The notes under the pieces: generated by a model
Databases searched by the model: none
Seen by the model: the letters and a program-made list of their open reading frames with translations, nothing else
What the model was told of the DNA's origin: nothing
Part shown: one piece after another, positions 20,778 through 30,289 of the stretch
How the letters are laid out: every line of letters begins with the position of its first letter
Position numbering within the stretch: position 1 is the first letter of the stretch
Source: Vandiemenella viatica
Taxonomy: Eukaryota > Arthropoda > Insecta > Orthoptera > Morabidae
Length of the DNA stretch: 64,000 nucleotides
Reading direction: 5' to 3'
Assembly: GCA_031002005.1 (NCBI GenBank)
Contig: CM061919.1
Location: 40,265,088-40,329,087 of the forward strand
Made by a program: the position numbers and the translations under genes

Positions 20778-21789
20778 ATTATCTTGGTTCTCCGGGTGGA
20801 GCCGCATAGATATATTTAAACCTAACATTTCTGCCAACTTACTGTGGCTTTCATCAGAGGACTGCTTGTGAGTTGCCGCTATCGCCCTTATATAGTAGCA
20901 AGAAGCTAGTGCGGGCAGGCGCTATTCATCCACAATGACGTCACCGTGCCCGGTGTAGGCGGTAGTATGGTCTCTGAAAAGATAAATTTAAAGGAGACAT
21001 TTCTAGCCAATGGCTGTAGCGTGGCTGCTTGTAATAAAGCCTTGGCATGCCTTGATCGCTCAACTTTGTCTCGCACTGCAGCATCATTGGCGGAGAACAA
21101 CAAACCACCTGACAAGGCAGTGGCTGTCCTGCCTTACATCCAAGGAGTTACGGACAAGATTGGTCGGCTGCTTAAAACGAAGAATATCTGTCCCGTATAC
21201 AAGGCCCCTAGGAAATTATCCGGCACCCTGACCAGCGTTAAAGATAAGAGAGAACATTTGCAAACACCAGGAGTATATGAAAGTCCTTGTAGCTGCGGTA
21301 AGGTATACATTGGGGAAGCAGGACACACTGTTAAGGAGAGGCTCAATGAACACATTAGGCATTTGTAAAATAATGACGCAAGCAAGTCCGCTGTAGTTCT
21401 ACATTTAGCCAACAGTGGCCATTCAATTTTATTTGATAAGACCAGCGTTATAGCCATTGAAAGCAGATGGTGGCCTAGGCGTATAAGAGAAGTGTTAGAA
21501 ATACAAAAATGGCAGAACAACATTAATGCCGACAATGGTTTGCAACTTGACCATATTTGGTCATACCTGATCAGGAAAATCCAAGACAAAAAAAATACTA
21601 ACATCGCCTACATCAGGCACGGTGACGTCACCACAGACGAATAGCGCCTGCCTGTACTAGCTTCCTGCTACTATATAAGGGCGATAGCGGCAACTCACAA
21701 GCAGTCCTCCGATGAAAGCCACAGTAAGATGACAGAAACATTAGGTTTAAATATATCGACATGGCTCCACCCGGAGAACCAAGATAATA
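20778..21789 (+). mobile_element. Penelope-like element unit between inverted repeats
   Basis: A GIY-YIG coding segment is flanked by inverted repeats of about 165 bp (20778-20945 and 21618-21789). They share CTTGGTTCTCCGGGTGGAGC, the AGTTGCCGCTATCGCCCT block with a TATATAGTAGC, and GACGTCACCGTGCC. Penelope-like elements often carry terminal repeats in inverted form after partial copying. The reverse-transcriptase region is absent. The right repeat begins inside the coding end. Confidence 0.85.
20946..21644 (+). pseudogene. Penelope-like GIY-YIG endonuclease segment
   Basis: A 5'-truncated frame. The first part (to about residue 85) is the linker after the reverse transcriptase; then PGVYESPCSCGKVYIGEAG is the GIY-YIG endonuclease start with its Cys pair, followed by RLNEHIRHL. 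A TAA at 21366-21368 interrupts the frame, which then continues in phase through SAVVLHLANSGHSILFD and ESRWWPRRIREVLEIQK to a stop at 21642-21644. In intact elements this endonuclease nicks DNA for priming. One stop and the missing RT make this copy inert. Confidence 0.85.
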
Positions 21790-23008
21790 TATGTTAAATA
21801 CTCACTTCCATTTCAATATTTGCTTTTACTCCATTCAGTTTACAAAAGGCTTCAACACCTCAATATTCAAAATTCATGTCAATGTGATCCACCTCTGTAG
21901 AATCTAAAATAGTGTCAAAACGAAATTGGTGAATGTTCTCCTGGGATAGGTGGTGAGCAAAAAGTATATAGTACATCGTACAAGAGAAAAGCTGCTGCAA
22001 AACTTTATACAAAATAATCAGTTTAAAAACTGAAATCAGCTGAGAGAGTAACTCAAAAAGACAATACCACATAAAAAAGTTGAAAAAAATCAGTAAGAAA
22101 GTAAACCAAAAAATATGTTTTTTTCTTATTACTCCCCATGTGATAGTTTCTTTGTGGTTCAATGTGGTTGTCAGGGTTGTTAGGCTTAAGTTTCAACACA
22201 TTCCTCTTTTCTGCAAAGTGATGCCTTTTCTTCTTGATGAGTGAAAGATAAAAAAACAATAACTTTTTCTTTAACCCTCCTCCCAAAATGTGAGTCAGTA
22301 AAACTAATTCTCTTCCTTCCAGTTTTCCTTTGTTGTGGTGCCAGTGAGTAACTGAAATTAGTAATCATTAACTTCTTTCTAAATGTTGCATCCTTTTCAA
22401 AATAGTTGAAATGAAAAGTGAATAAAGGCTGAAATGCTGGGTTGTTTGAAAATTCCCAGTTGAAAAACTTAAAACACTGTAGAATGTGCTCATACGGCAG
22501 ATTGTCAAATTATAAGCATCCATATGGCTAGATTGAATAGTACTACCTTTATAATAAAATATCTTTAGGTCCATTAGGTTGGAGAAAAGGAAAACTAATT
22601 TCATTTTTAATACAAGTACATCCAGAAATATAAAAGCATGGAGAAAAGCACACAGTAGAATTTATCTAAGAGGTCATAGGCTACAGCAATCTTTGGGGGG
22701 GGGGGGGGGGAGAGAAGAGGAATGGTGATAGTAAAAAGTGGTAATGTCGTTTTGTTGTTGTTAACAGCAAGAAAGTTGAGCTTATGCAGAAGATAGGAAC
22801 ATTGGAAATTAATCCAAATACCAATTATAAGTCTAATCAAGGCATTGTGGAATTGTTTGAGATATTTCAGATGCATTTTAAAACTATTTGCATTCTACAA
22901 GAGGACAGATTAATCTTCATTAAATGGTAACGTGGTGATTTTTTTTCACGAACAGTTCGAATATACAAAGTGTCAATTTAAACGAGATTTTTACATTATT
23001 ATGTGATT
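21790..23008. other. No gene recognised
   Basis: AT-rich sequence. A G16 run lies at 22695-22710. Short frames on the minus strand (up to 100 codons) are low-complexity Phe/Leu/Ile-rich readings and carry no motif. I see no gene signal. Confidence 0.5.
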
Positions 23009-23090
23009 TATATTAAATACTAATGACAAGGAAAGGGGAAATGACTCATCACTCGCCAAAGTAGAAGGCTGCAACAAGAGAAAAACATAT

Positions 23091-23786
23091 TATTATTATT
23101 ATTATTATTATTGCAGCTATATCGATCCTTTTTTCAGGATGTAGCCTCTTTAAGCCTAATGAGCTATATATTAGAATTTAATTCTACATAGTGTTGCTGT
23201 AGTTCTTTCCAGGCCGATCGATCCTGAGCCGCCCTCTTCCAGTTCACGCCTGTAACTCGACGTATATCCTTATCCCAGCGATCCGGGGGTCTTCCTCTTG
23301 CTCTTTTCAGGTTTCTCGGTATCCAGTCCAGCACTACCGTAGTCCATCTTTCATCTCTTTTGCGAGCAACATGACCGGCCCATTGCCATTTTTGGGTCAT
23401 GACTCTTTTTAAGATGTCTGTTACTTTAGTTATTGAACGGATGTGCACAGCCCTTTTCCTGTCTCTTCTTGTAAACCCTAGCATTGCTCTTTCCATACTT
23501 CGCTGGGCAGTTCTCAGTTTTTGCTTCGTGTGACTATTTAGGGTCCAAGTCTGGCAGGCATATGTGAGGACCGGTAATACACATTGTTCAAATACCTGTT
23601 TTTTAAGATGTATTGGCATGTTCGATTTAAAAACTATGGAATTTCTTCCATATGCTCTCCAGCCCAGCTTTATCCGTCTGTAGATCTCAGGCTTTGAGTC
23701 ACCATTCATATTGATCAGTTGGCCAAGATAGATGTACTGATCTACGAACTCAATACCAGAATCTTTCATGTCCGCCTTGTCTTTAT
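23091..23786 (-). mobile_element. RTE-BovB-like LINE, 3' fragment
   Basis: A 5'-truncated LINE on the minus strand whose 3' end is a (TAA)n microsatellite (23091-23112 on the plus strand as TAT/ATT repeats). It is flanked by AAAACATAT at 23082-23090 and 23787-23795, a 9-bp target duplication. It lies inside the left arm of the palindromic repeat F2, and so is younger than it. Confidence 0.88.
23164..23769 (-). CDS. RTE-type LINE C-terminal region, open fragment
   Basis: A 201-codon open frame covering the part after the RT domain: DQYIYLGQLINMNGD, IKLGWRAYGR, CVLPVLTYACQTWTL, RSMERAMLGFTRRDRKR, then QKWQWAGHVARKRDERWT and ARGRPPDRWDKDIRR with GVNWKRAAQDRSAWK. This block order is diagnostic for RTE/BovB-like LINEs. 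It is a truncated, non-autonomous fragment but has no stops, so the insertion is recent. Confidence 0.88.
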   Translation of the reverse strand: MKDSGIEFVDQYIYLGQLINMNGDSKPEIYRRIKLGWRAYGRNSIVFKSNMPIHLKKQVFEQCVLPVLTYACQTWTLNSHTKQKLRTAQRSMERAMLGFTRRDRKRAVHIRSITKVTDILKRVMTQKWQWAGHVARKRDERWTTVVLDWIPRNLKRARGRPPDRWDKDIRRVTGVNWKRAAQDRSAWKELQQHYVELNSNI

Positions 23787-24343
23787 AAAAACATATATGA
23801 CCTACAAATACACAATATTTCAGTTTTATACCTTATTCATGTTGTAGTGAATGAGTCATGTGGTTCGTAAGGCATGCATACACTGAAGTTTAACTGAATA
23901 AAGTGTTAAATTTCGGCGTGTGCACACCCCCTGAACCACATGACTCAATTCATACACCATGAATAAGATGTAAAACTGAAATATTGTGTATTTTAGTGTA
24001 CGTCATATGTTTTATCTCTCGTTGCTGCCTTTAACTTTGGTGAGTAATGTGTCATTTTTCCCTTTCCTTGTCATTTATACTGCCTAAAGCCGATTTCTTT
24101 TTCCTAGTTTCATTATATTAAATACTGACATCAATTAAAAAAAAATGACATGGCTTCCGAGACTGCACATTTTGTATTACTACAGTATATTAAAACAAAT
24201 AAATGTCATATTTTGGCAAGATCATTAATAATCAAATTCAGAAATTGATTGCTATGGTTGCAGTCTTTCCAACTGCAGCTTCCTGGCTGTCTCAAGTATT
24301 ACTAAAGAAGCAAAGTGTGTTGTTTGGGAGTATAATTTATTAT

Positions 24344-24990
24344 TCAAATTAGCAAATGTAGCCAAAGAGTTTTCAAGGTCTTATTACAGCTGTCTAACAT
24401 CTGTCCCCGCCTGTCCAATTTGGCATTTAACTTATCAAACTCCTGCTGCTGACTATCAAACTTTGAGTTAAAATTGGAATTTAAAATCCCAGCATGTTGA
24501 TGAAACCTGTGATTCAAGAATGCCACAAAATCAATAAACTGAGTAGATCAAAGAGGGTCAGGGGACTGAACCTGATTCTCTGCAGCTGTGTCTTCAGAAC
24601 GTGTACAATAAATATTCTCATTATCTGTATCTGAATTGGAACCACCATCTAAAGGTAACACAATGGAATAAATATCAGTGGTAGGTTGTTCTGGTAATGT
24701 AACTGTAATGTGAATAGTATCCCCACCTGGAGAGGTAGCACCTGTTACTGAACCAGTATGTTCCGTAAGTTGATCAACTGACTGCTGAGGAACTGATAAA
24801 CTTGAATTTGCACAGGTAAGAGGTGCTATGGAATCTAACTAAGTGGAAAAATCCTGTGATACAGGTGTTAATGGTTTTATGCTAGTAGATCATTCTACTG
24901 GTATCGTAACATCTGAACTATGACCGGTATTTACTATCTCTCTTGTTAATCCTCGGTACCGACACATTGATTATTACTGACGGACTCCAT
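24344..24990 (-). pseudogene. Gag-like retroelement relic
   Basis: On the minus strand an ATG at 24988-24990 opens MESVSNNQCVGTED and stops; another frame then reads a Thr/Ser/Pro-rich tract (SLSVPQQSVDQLTEHTGS, ...SDTDNENIYCTRSEDTAAEN) with three stops, and ends in FVAFLNHRFHQHAGI and FDSQQQEFDKLNAKLD, a heptad-like coiled coil. This resembles the start of an LTR-retrotransposon gag. No protease, RT or integrase follows. The family is uncertain. Confidence 0.35.
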
Positions 24991-26400
24991 GGTTCACAAA
25001 TTTTAAAAAAGAAAGAAAAAATGGTACACAAAATAGTAGCCTCCAAAATACACACAATACAAGCAATAAAATGGTAGCCTGAACAAAAACACAGGGGGGG
25101 GGGGGGGGAACAGATTAAAAAATACCAAAATGAATTAAACCCTAAAGACTATCTGTGGAAATTAGTTATGTCAGCAATGTTGTTTCAAGAGTCAGCTAAC
25201 ATTAACAGTAAACATTAGCCAAGAAGTTGAAACATCATCACAAGTAGGTCAAAAGTATCAATATGCAAAACATCACACGCACAAGAAAAATAAGAAGTAC
25301 AAAGGAAATAACAATAGAATGCTTCGCACACCAAGTAAACATTGTTCTTGTTGCTGTCACAAGATATGCAGGGCGAATACTCGCTAGGTTCAATTATTGC
25401 TGGAAGGAAAAGAATGCTGTGTTTTGCCGTAAAAGTCGCAAGGCAAATGGAAAAAAGAAAAACACTATAAGAAAAGATTGTCCCCTGGCATGTAACCTTG
25501 AACCATAGAACACAGGGTGAGAGGCACCAAATTTAGACAACCACAAGTGAATATGAGTAGTAATAAAGTTAATGCCACATGCAAGAAAGTGCAGATACTT
25601 AAGTTGATATGGCAGTGAAAAAATGAGCTGCAATGACAGCACCAGCTGATGACAACAAATACAGCTGTACTTATCTGAGGATCGATGAGGCGAGCGGAGG
25701 TGGACCGCATCGGAAACAACTGTTGGCCCACTACGAGCTGCAAAATTGCTAGGCCCATTACTTCTGTTGCCTGGTATGTAGTCGGTCGGCATCGCGTTGT
25801 GTTGGCCAGCCACAAGTTCTGCGATGTGGATGAAGATAGGCCAGTGTAGTGGTGATGGCAATGAAAGGCAGCACCCCATGTGTAATGATGTGGCTGCTGC
25901 TGGATGCGGTCAACATCGTGATGCGATCAAATGGAGATCTTCTCACTAGTGAGTAGGGCCTTATTTCAGCGATGAAAATCGATGCCGGATTGTCGCCATG
26001 TCACAAAGAAATGTTTGCTTGGAGATGAGCCAAATATTACTTGAGAAGCTATAACTGAGCCAGGTACCACTATTAACTATTGCAGGTTCACATTAGTTTT
26101 CAAACTATTGTCATCACCCCAATAGATAAAGGTATCAAAAGAAACAAAAGTACACTTCATGAAAATCTAAAGCTTGTATACTAAAAAACAAGTTCTCTTA
26201 CACTTTTCAGTACCACATTATTAAATAAGGCATCAAACTATCAAACTCATAACTCAAGATTGCAGGTAGGCACTCACCAGTCTATCTTTCCTGGTGAACT
26301 ACCATCCTTTATTCACCACTACAAATGAAATTCTAAGTCATTATAATGGGAAGTGCATGCTGATGACTTAACTCCGGTGTTGTGCAACTACTTAAAATTT
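24991..26400. other. Possible 5' leader of the gag-like relic; no gene
   Basis: The stretch upstream of the gag-like relic has a G16 run at 25095-25110 and an open frame of 161 codons on the minus strand without motifs. At 25990-26006 the minus strand reads TTGTGACATGGCGACAATCC, which has the look of an LTR end (ACA) followed by a primer-binding site (TGGCGAC...). I could not find a second LTR, so this is only a suggestion. Confidence 0.25.
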
Positions 26401-26479
26401 TCATAGTTCAACATCATGGAACTCCTGACACGTGTCCATTTGTCTTGAAAGTCAGCCAAATAGTGCTTGGACCTGAAAA

Positions 26480-27187
26480 TCTTGCACACCCTTTTATAGG
26501 ATCTAGCCAAGACATTTGGACTTTATTTAAAATTCTTAATTTTACTCCAAACTTACTGAAGTTTCAGTATGTGATATCCTCATTTTATCTCATCATTAAG
26601 TACCATGAGGACTTATGAAAAACGCATCGAGTGCAAATGTGTTGAGTACCAAATCATGAACCATATGCTTGAGTGGCCTATGTGCCCGTTAACCTGAAAT
26701 GAAGATGATCTGTTTCGAGCAAAACTGAATCCACTTGAGGTTGCGAAGTACTGGGTGAAATGTGTTTAAAGTTATTAATTTACACAATGTTTTAACTGTG
26801 TATTTGAGGTTTGTGACTTGATGATAATAATAATACTTGCCGGTATCATCAAAAAAAAGTATATATTCATGATAAGTGAAATTTTATCTTTAATAATAAT
26901 AAGGCCAGGTTAAGTGCATATAAAAATCCTCACCGAGATGGATACGTGGTACAGTAGTTATTAAACTTGCTATAACTTTTAAACTAGATTTTTCCAGCTA
27001 TAAGTGTCATACCTCATAATGATCGTAATTTTATGCTTTCCTCGTGGAAATGAATGTAGAACTGGGGATTTAAAAAATTTACCAAACCTTTTATGAAGCT
27101 GTCATATGATTTTTACGTTCGTCCTCCCAAAATGTTCTCTGACTAAGAAAATGATGGAAAATAGTTTGATATTATGCTAATACGCAC
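26480..27187. repeat. Unclassified dispersed repeat, copy 2 (left part)
   Basis: Matches 12470-13500 in the same order and orientation. It is interrupted at 27188 by a Harbinger element with TAA duplication, and the matching continues after it (AGAAAATAAGGTTATATGAC at 28911 against AAAAAATAAGGTTAAATGAC at 13614). Confidence 0.6.
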
Positions 27188-27378
27188 TAAAGGGGCATGT
27201 ACACGAGCATCTTTTCCCCGCAACATTCTGGCGTTGATTGCCCGGCAACATTTCCGGCAGTAGATGCTCAATATATGGCCCAGCAATGTGTGGCTCCACT
27301 ATTGCTGGGCATTTGATGCTTCATATTATTGCTCAACATTTCCCGTTTACACGCATTGAGTGCTCGGCAATCAGCATC

Positions 27379-27459
27379 ATGGCAGAGGACGAAGTAATTG
27401 TGGCTGCTGCATATGTTATCCTGCAAAATCAAAGAAGAAAGAAAAGGGAATCAGTCTGA
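27379..27459 (+). pseudogene. Harbinger transposase N-terminus (first exon remnant)
   Basis: ATG at 27379 reads MAEDEVIVAAAYVILQNQRR and then a basic KKRESV before a stop at 27457-27459. Acidic start, Ala/Val-rich helix and a basic run are typical of Harbinger transposase (HARBI1-like) N-termini. The nuclease domain does not follow, so the gene is deleted. Confidence 0.6.
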
Positions 27460-27892
27460 CAATAAAAAAAGCTTAATCTGCCTACTATATGACTCAGTCT
27501 TTTATTCAACTGACTATAATTTCACACTTTTATACAGGTATGAGCAAAGAGACGGGCAAACTCATTATCTCTTCTGAATGAGAAGCATTTTACCGTAATT
27601 TGGTATCCCATGTGCCTACATTTTTGTCATTTATTGCAATTGTACGTTTGAAGGAAGTAAAAGACTTTTACTGATTTTACGTGGTTACACATATATAACA
27701 ACTGAAGTGAGCTGTGTAAACAATTTAACATGCAAATGATTTTTTTAAAAATAACGCAAGTTCAGTAGTATTCTAGCAGTGAGAAAGAATATTCGCTAAT
27801 CACCGTAACTTCCTTATTCCAAACCAGTAAAAATAAAATAGAAGAGGCACGATAGCAATAGATTTGTTGTTTTATACATTCTCAATGGAATC

Positions 27893-28088
27893 TTAATCAG
27901 CTGACACCTCAGTCAATCGGTTGGCATTGTTCTGGCTATCATGACTGTCCATCCCTTCATCGAGAACATCACAAGATAACACAAATGACATTGCATTGAA
28001 TGCAAACCATGTTGCAAACACTTGCTTACCACCTGCGCTACCACTTTTGTTTTCTTTAACTCGTTCTTGGCGTATGTTCTCAAACTTT
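27893..28088 (-). pseudogene. Harbinger MADF/Myb-like protein, C-terminal part
   Basis: Minus-strand frame ending at 27893: ENKSGSAGGKQVFATWFAFN, AMSFVLSCDVLDEGMDSHDS and TEVSAD before the stop. This is the recognisable end of the DNA-binding partner protein (MADF/Myb-SANT-like) that Harbinger elements encode beside the transposase and which brings it to the nucleus and to DNA. About 64 codons are uninterrupted; the upstream half is missing. Confidence 0.65.
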
Positions 28089-28939
28089 TAAATTTTTTGT
28101 ATGCTTCAACTAGTGTTGTAAAAAAACGTTTTTTTTCTGGCTTGAAAAAAAAAACATGAAAAAAAACTTTGAAAAAAACGTGTTTTTTTTTTCTGGAACA
28201 TGTTTTTTTTCACAACTACTAAATCTCAAATTTGTAAGACAGTTATCGTTTAAAATGACTGTTTTAGAGTTTTTTCTAAGTACTTATCTCAAATTAAAAT
28301 CTACTATATTTTTCTGGTTCAGTAGGAAAAAAAATTAGTAAAATATTGGCAAAATTGGCTGAAATTTTCTTTATGAATGGGGATTTCCCGAAGAGAATAG
28401 GTTGCGCCAGAAGGAATCCTAATTTCCCATTGTTTGGATTGATACTTGCTATTTGAAATAGTGCTGCCAGCCCTACAAAATTACCTACAGATCTTTTTAA
28501 AAAATTAGGAAATTAAAATTTATCCACGGTTTTTTGCCTCTTTTTATTACTTATTGGGCTTTCCTTATATTCGTATACTTGTTAACTCTCAGAGTATAGT
28601 GGTACTGACTAATTAAATTGTCAGTAAGGGAGCGTGCATAAACCACATAGCTCCATTTTGGCCTCCTGTGAACCCCTTCTCCTCCCCCACGTAGCCCAAC
28701 ATGCCGGCCATACTCAACATCACACAGAAATACCGACAACAATGGGGACGTATTTCCTGGAAACTCAACTGCATTGCCCGTCTACACGTCCATATTGTCG
28801 CAACATAGCGGCCACTCAGACGTAATACTTGCCGGCAACACACTGCCGTAAAAATGATGCTCGTGTAGACGCCCCTTAAGGTCCATTAAAATATTTTTTA
28901 ATATATTTCAGAGAAAATAAGGTTATATGACAAAATCAG

Positions 28940-29856
28940 TAATATGGATAATAGATACAAAAATAAAGGTTTTAGAGTGGAGGGCAAAATGGTTGCTGAA
29001 GGTATAAAATATAAATATTTTGGCTTAAGATCTGAAAATATAGTCCATTTGTCAGGTGGTAGGAAGTGGTTTGAAAGTCATGCATCTACTGGAGAGAGTA
29101 ATGATGGATGTGACAGATTCTTGGCCAGACTGTAGCTTGATTATGGTATGATACCCACATCACACCAATAAGTAACAGATGTAATAAAGGAGCCGGATTC
29201 AGAGTTATTAGAAGACTGGAGTCTATATGGTACACAGCAGCTATGAACTCTGGATGGATATTGGGATAATAATTAAAGCTAGTATATGAAGAAATGACAC
29301 GACCCTAAAATAACACTATATTTTGGGCATAAAGGAATGAGAAAATTTTCATTTGTAGGTGAGGGAGTCAAAGACCAAAATAAATTAATAAATTATTGAA
29401 GAACGTGCTGATTAAATTCTTTCAACATTTAAGATAATTTCAAGAGAAAATGTGAGTAATGTAAAAGTAGGGAAACTGTCACTGGAAGATATATTCCATC
29501 ACTATTAATTAAATGGAATTCCTTACTCTGGTCACAACATACTACTTGAATAAGAGTAACAGACTTGTAATATTTAAGGTAAGTGATTTTGTGCTTAATA
29601 TCGATAGTAAAGGGTTTTCATGATACCATGTTGCCGCAATTTAATAATGAACAGTGATAGACAATTCAAAAGTAAAGAATAAAATTTTGTGATATACCGC
29701 TTGTTCTTGAAATATCACAAGTCAAAAATTAGTTGTATGTATAGTTCCTTGTGCCTTTGGTGAATTTTTTAATCTAGTCCAGATCGCATTTCAACCTAAC
29801 CACAACTGCTAGGAAGCAAAAAAAAAAAAATAAACTTTACATCATGATAAAATGTA
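28940..29856. other. No gene; includes one inverted CCTGGACCAG-motif repeat
   Basis: AT-rich sequence with no coding signal. Around 29735-29815 the minus strand carries the same repeat as 5440-5510 and 40850-40900, including GTTAGGTTGAAATGCGATCT and the AAAGGCACAAGGAAC block. A poly(A) of about 13 bases lies at 29818-29830. Confidence 0.5.
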
Positions 29857-30289
29857 TGAGGGTAATTCAGAAAGTAACCTCCGTTCTAGCATGGTGCTAG
29901 TAGTCATGCATGGAGTGCCGCCATTTTCACATCTGCGTGTTCCCTGATTCAGTAAGCATCCAGCTATGACAGTGCGCATTGTCTTGTTATAAACTTAAAA
30001 CATGAGCGCTGCAATAGAAAATCCCACGAAATGCAAAGTGCGTGCTGTAATAAGATTTCTTTTGGCGCAAAACGTTTCAGCATCAATTGTGTATTGTATA
30101 CGGTACAAACATTATGAGTGAAGGTGTTGTGTGGCAATGGGTTTGATTTTTTAAAAGTGGTAGAACAAACATTCACGATGAAGAGAGGAAAGGTAGACCT
30201 TCTGTTGTGAGTAATGATCTTGTCAAGCAAGTTGATAAAAAAAATTCCGTGAAAATCGAAGATTCACAATCTCTGAACTTTCTGAACAA

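Larger units (their letters stand above)
23022..24113 (-). repeat. Snapback repeat F2, split by an RTE fragment
   Basis: Left arm (23022-23090 and 23787-23890) and right arm (23925-24075) are reverse complements, sharing GAAAGGG..AAATGA, CTCACCAAAGTTAAAGGC-like, CACAATATTTCAGTTTTA and TGAGTCATGTGGTTC blocks around a loop near 23905. An unpaired leader of about 40 bases lies at the right end (read on the minus strand, ATGAAACTAGGAAAAAGAAA, then CGGCTTTAGGCAGTATAAAT). It aligns with the F1 leader GATGCAACTAAGG...GGCGATATAAAT. TATATTAAATACT occurs at 23009-23021 and 24114-24126, a 13-bp target duplication. Confidence 0.78.
27191..28876. mobile_element. PIF/Harbinger element, core deleted
   Basis: TAA lies at 27188-27190 and 28877-28879, the 3-bp target duplication of PIF/Harbinger. 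The ends are AGGGGCATGTACACGAGCAT and, inverted, AGGGGCGTCTACACGAGCAT. The subterminal regions contain GCCCGGCAACATT and GCCGGCAACAC blocks. Two coding remnants typical of Harbinger, in opposite orientation, remain inside; the DDE nuclease body is gone. Confidence 0.85.

Noticed and set aside
25394..25879. 161-codon minus-strand open frame upstream of the gag-like relic
   Set aside because: No recognisable domain; more likely leader sequence of the retroelement than a gene.
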